A stretch of 64,000 nt of DNA from Pectinophora gossypiella (lineage: Eukaryota; Arthropoda; Insecta; Lepidoptera; Gelechiidae). Under the pieces are notes generated by a model. It searched no databases and was not told where the DNA came from. It was given only the letters and a program-made list of their open reading frames with translations. The DNA is taken from contig NC_065414.1 in assembly GCF_024362695.1 (NCBI RefSeq), positions 9,317,501 to 9,381,500 of the forward strand, in the 5' to 3' direction. Numbering within the stretch: the first letter of the stretch is position 1; each line of letters opens with the position of its first letter. Shown here piece by piece: positions 61,766 to 64,000 of the stretch. The position numbers and the translations under genes are program-made.

Positions 61766-63530
61766 GTGAGTATACACCCTTATTTATATTTACGAGTACA
61801 CTTACCCTTGTTTCCCGCCGTTTGGATGGTTAGGTTGCCTGTAAAACGTCATACATGTCAACTTAAAAAAGATTTAATGCCTTTAAACAGAAAACGCTAG
61901 AAAGATGACTCCACTTGGTGATTGATGACTTGTCCTTATTTAGCCATAGAATAAGGAACAATACTACATTTAGCGGAAAATATCAACAGCCAATTTTTGC
62001 AATTTACATAGCAAGCAAATTACACACAATGCAGAATTATTGGTGGCACTTTCTGATAAATTATACATATATGGGGTGACAATAATCAAACGAGTATAGG
62101 TACTCATGAACATAGTGGTAGTTACATAACACACACACACCCACGCCTGTATCCCCGAAGGGGTAGGCAAAGGTGTATAGTATAAACATCCACTCGTCAG
62201 ATATGTAAGTCCCATGTCATAAGCCAACGAGTACTTATACGTGAACTATTAAAGTCAGCCAATGATTTAAACTTTTGTACTATGCTATTGCCAAGAGCCT
62301 CTCTTAGCCACATGATACACCTCAATAACGCTCTAATTGTTACGCCACCCCTCGTCAATCACTCGGTGACGTGGCAGCTTTTATATTATGATGTCATCGT
62401 CCCTACGAGGATACTTAAGCTTTGCCGTTGGTCACACTAATTCCTTCTCGATTCATACAATCTTTCGGAATTTCGTTTGAATTTGATTTTGATTTTTTTG
62501 AATTTAAATATGAAACTTAACTACTCTGCCTACTTCACGCTCTACTTTTCGCCTTTCGGCGCTCAACTTATGTGGGTATGTATGTTTAATTAGGAGGAAA
62601 TTTAAGACGCTTTCATTTTACTGTTTGATTATTTTAGTCATACCTAATAGTTTATTATTAGTTAAAAACGACAACGGCGTCTTTTGTTACAATTTTACGT
62701 ACATGGTTGTTAGACTAATATTGCTTTTTTTATCTAGAACAAATGAAAAAAAAAAACAAACTAAAATACAACAGTGAGTAGTACGCTAAGCCGTTGGTCG
62801 CGGCTGTTAACCGTAAAAACACTTCCACTAACCCGCAGTGGAGCAGCGTAGTGGAGTATGCTCCATACCCCTCCGGTTGATTGAGGGAAGGCCTGTGCCC
62901 AGGAGTGGGGCGTATATAGGCTGTTTATGTTATGTTTATAGAAGAACAATTTGAAATAAGAGTTTCTGAATTTAGTTATAGAGTTATAGGTAACATAAAC
63001 TTAATGTTGTACACATGTAATAATAGGAAAGTAACTTTAGAATAATAATATTGGAATAATAATTATGCAAATACCTATACTTGATGTTAGGTATGTATTA
63101 CTTTTGAACCGATCTTCTTGACAGTTGTTATTTTTTTTATTTTAGTTGAAGAACTTACAAGACTAATTGTACAATAAACTATATATGCACGAGACAATTG
63201 TATTAATTGAAGTTTCGTAATTTTTGTGTTGGAATTATGATAATTGTATTTTAGCTCTTGTGTTTTACAAGAGATTTGCGACATTTTGAAAATAAATAGG
63301 TAAATTAAATTAATACGTATTTATAAAGATATCGTAAATAACAGTTACAAATTGCCCTTCTTCTTACCAAATCTAATCTAATTCAGATAGTGTCATAAAA
63401 AACATGTTATTAAAAATACATTATTTCATTCACTAAAGATCAATTATAGATAGGACCAATATATTACAAAGATTGAGATCGCGTTGACTTGTACACGTTT
63501 TGTACATTTTTGATAAGAGCGATAATATAG
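61766..63530 (+). other. Intron sequence with repeat pieces only
   Basis: Lies downstream of the 61669 exon. Contents: a CACGCCTGTATCCCCGAAGGG repeat piece near 62135-62175 (its inverse at about 57930-57955) and the SINE 3' fragment at 62785-62938. No further exon is convincing. Confidence 0.4.
62785..62938 (+). repeat. 3' fragment of the CCTCCGTGG SINE
   Basis: GCTAAGCCGTTGGTCGCGGC, AACCCGCAGTGGAGCAGCG, ATGCTCCATACCCCTCCGG and GGCCTGTGCCCAGGAGTGG; the tRNA head is absent. Confidence 0.75.
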
Positions 63531-63567
63531 TTATATCGCTGTTGTGATAAACAGTCAATGTGGAGAC

Positions 63568-63654
63568 ATGGCGACTGACATTAGCGAATGTTTCGGTAAA
63601 CCGGCCAAGGTGAAAATATTTCTGCCGCCGATCGCGTATAGTGAAATAGAGTAA
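63568..63654 (+). CDS. Possible short first coding exon or small ORF
   Basis: A GC-richer patch in AT-rich sequence has GAGACATGG (good initiation context) and opens MATDISECFGKPAK, after which a GTGAAA could act as a donor at 63610; otherwise the frame reads on to TAA, 28 residues in all. It could be an alternative first exon of the plus-strand gene. No homology is recognised; it may be chance. Confidence 0.2.
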   Translation: MATDISECFGKPAKVKIFLPPIAYSEIE

Positions 63655-64000
63655 ACTTATATTTTATTAATGAAGTTTTTGTGAGATAATTGGTTGGATT
63701 ACATGTGAAGTGATTTACTGGATTCCAAGCGTCGCCGTGTCTATTTTTTGTGTTGTTTGTTATTGTATGCTTTGTGCTTGGTGATCAAGTTTCGTTCATC
63801 TTGTATGACGTACTGTCTAGCGTGATAAACTGTTGGGTAGTTGGCTGGGTCAAAGAAAATTATAAAATGCTAATTTAGAAATAGAAGCCAATCTAAAATG
63901 ATAAATAATCAGTTCAATGTTTCTTGAAGTATTATTGACTTATTTTTGAATTTGAATTATGAATTAAGAGCAATGAGTATGACATATGACCGCTTTTATT

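Overview
The window is nuclear DNA of an insect, almost certainly a moth or butterfly (Lepidoptera), quite possibly a noctuoid. The reasons are spliced animal genes with short exons, AT-rich introns, and repeats I know as lepidopteran. These include a tRNA-headed SINE with intact target-site duplications, a non-autonomous Helitron ending in CTAGT, palindromic MITEs, and jockey-like and CR1-like retrotransposons. The species call rests on family knowledge; no species-specific gene is visible.

Layout. (1) 1-970, plus: the last two exons of the intraflagellar-transport dynein heavy chain DYNC2H1. (2) 1220-18126, minus: a complete 16-exon ADAM17/TACE metalloprotease that I joined exon by exon; all junctions are in phase and give 774 residues. 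Its 3' end faces DYNC2H1, and the two poly(A) signals lie about 25 bp apart on opposite strands. Its introns hold SINEs, MITEs, a minisatellite and a 3.4 kb ISL2EU-type DNA transposon. (3) 19524-22671, minus: a polyubiquitin gene with 11 head-to-tail units, a 5'UTR intron and a TATA box. (4) 23090-23602: a Helitron. (5) 23716-24862, minus: two-exon COX16, a complex IV assembly factor, with a 0.42 kb tandem duplication just upstream. (6) 27334-28404, plus: a small THAP-domain gene, with a degenerate inverted copy of its promoter and first exon at 29025-29490. (7) 29.5-48.8 kb: a gene-poor stretch with transposon remnants and possible untranslated first exons. (8) 48847-61765, plus: four well-bounded, phase-compatible exons of a proline/serine/alanine-rich protein I cannot identify; the gene continues past the window. 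Its introns hold a full-length 5.49 kb jockey-like retrotransposon (49379-54866, minus, 12-bp target duplication) and a 5'-truncated CR1/jockey-type element with an intact reverse-transcriptase frame (58278-60563).

The genes are unrelated housekeeping, signalling and ciliary genes rather than a pathway cluster. The more interesting material is how mobile DNA touches gene structure. One 5' splice site of TACE appears to be supplied by the first bases of a SINE. The ISL2EU inverted repeat ends 25 bp from another TACE acceptor site. The promoter and first exon of the THAP gene have been inverted and duplicated. One ubiquitin unit carries a Pro19-to-Ala change. I found nothing that looks like a wholly new biological system.
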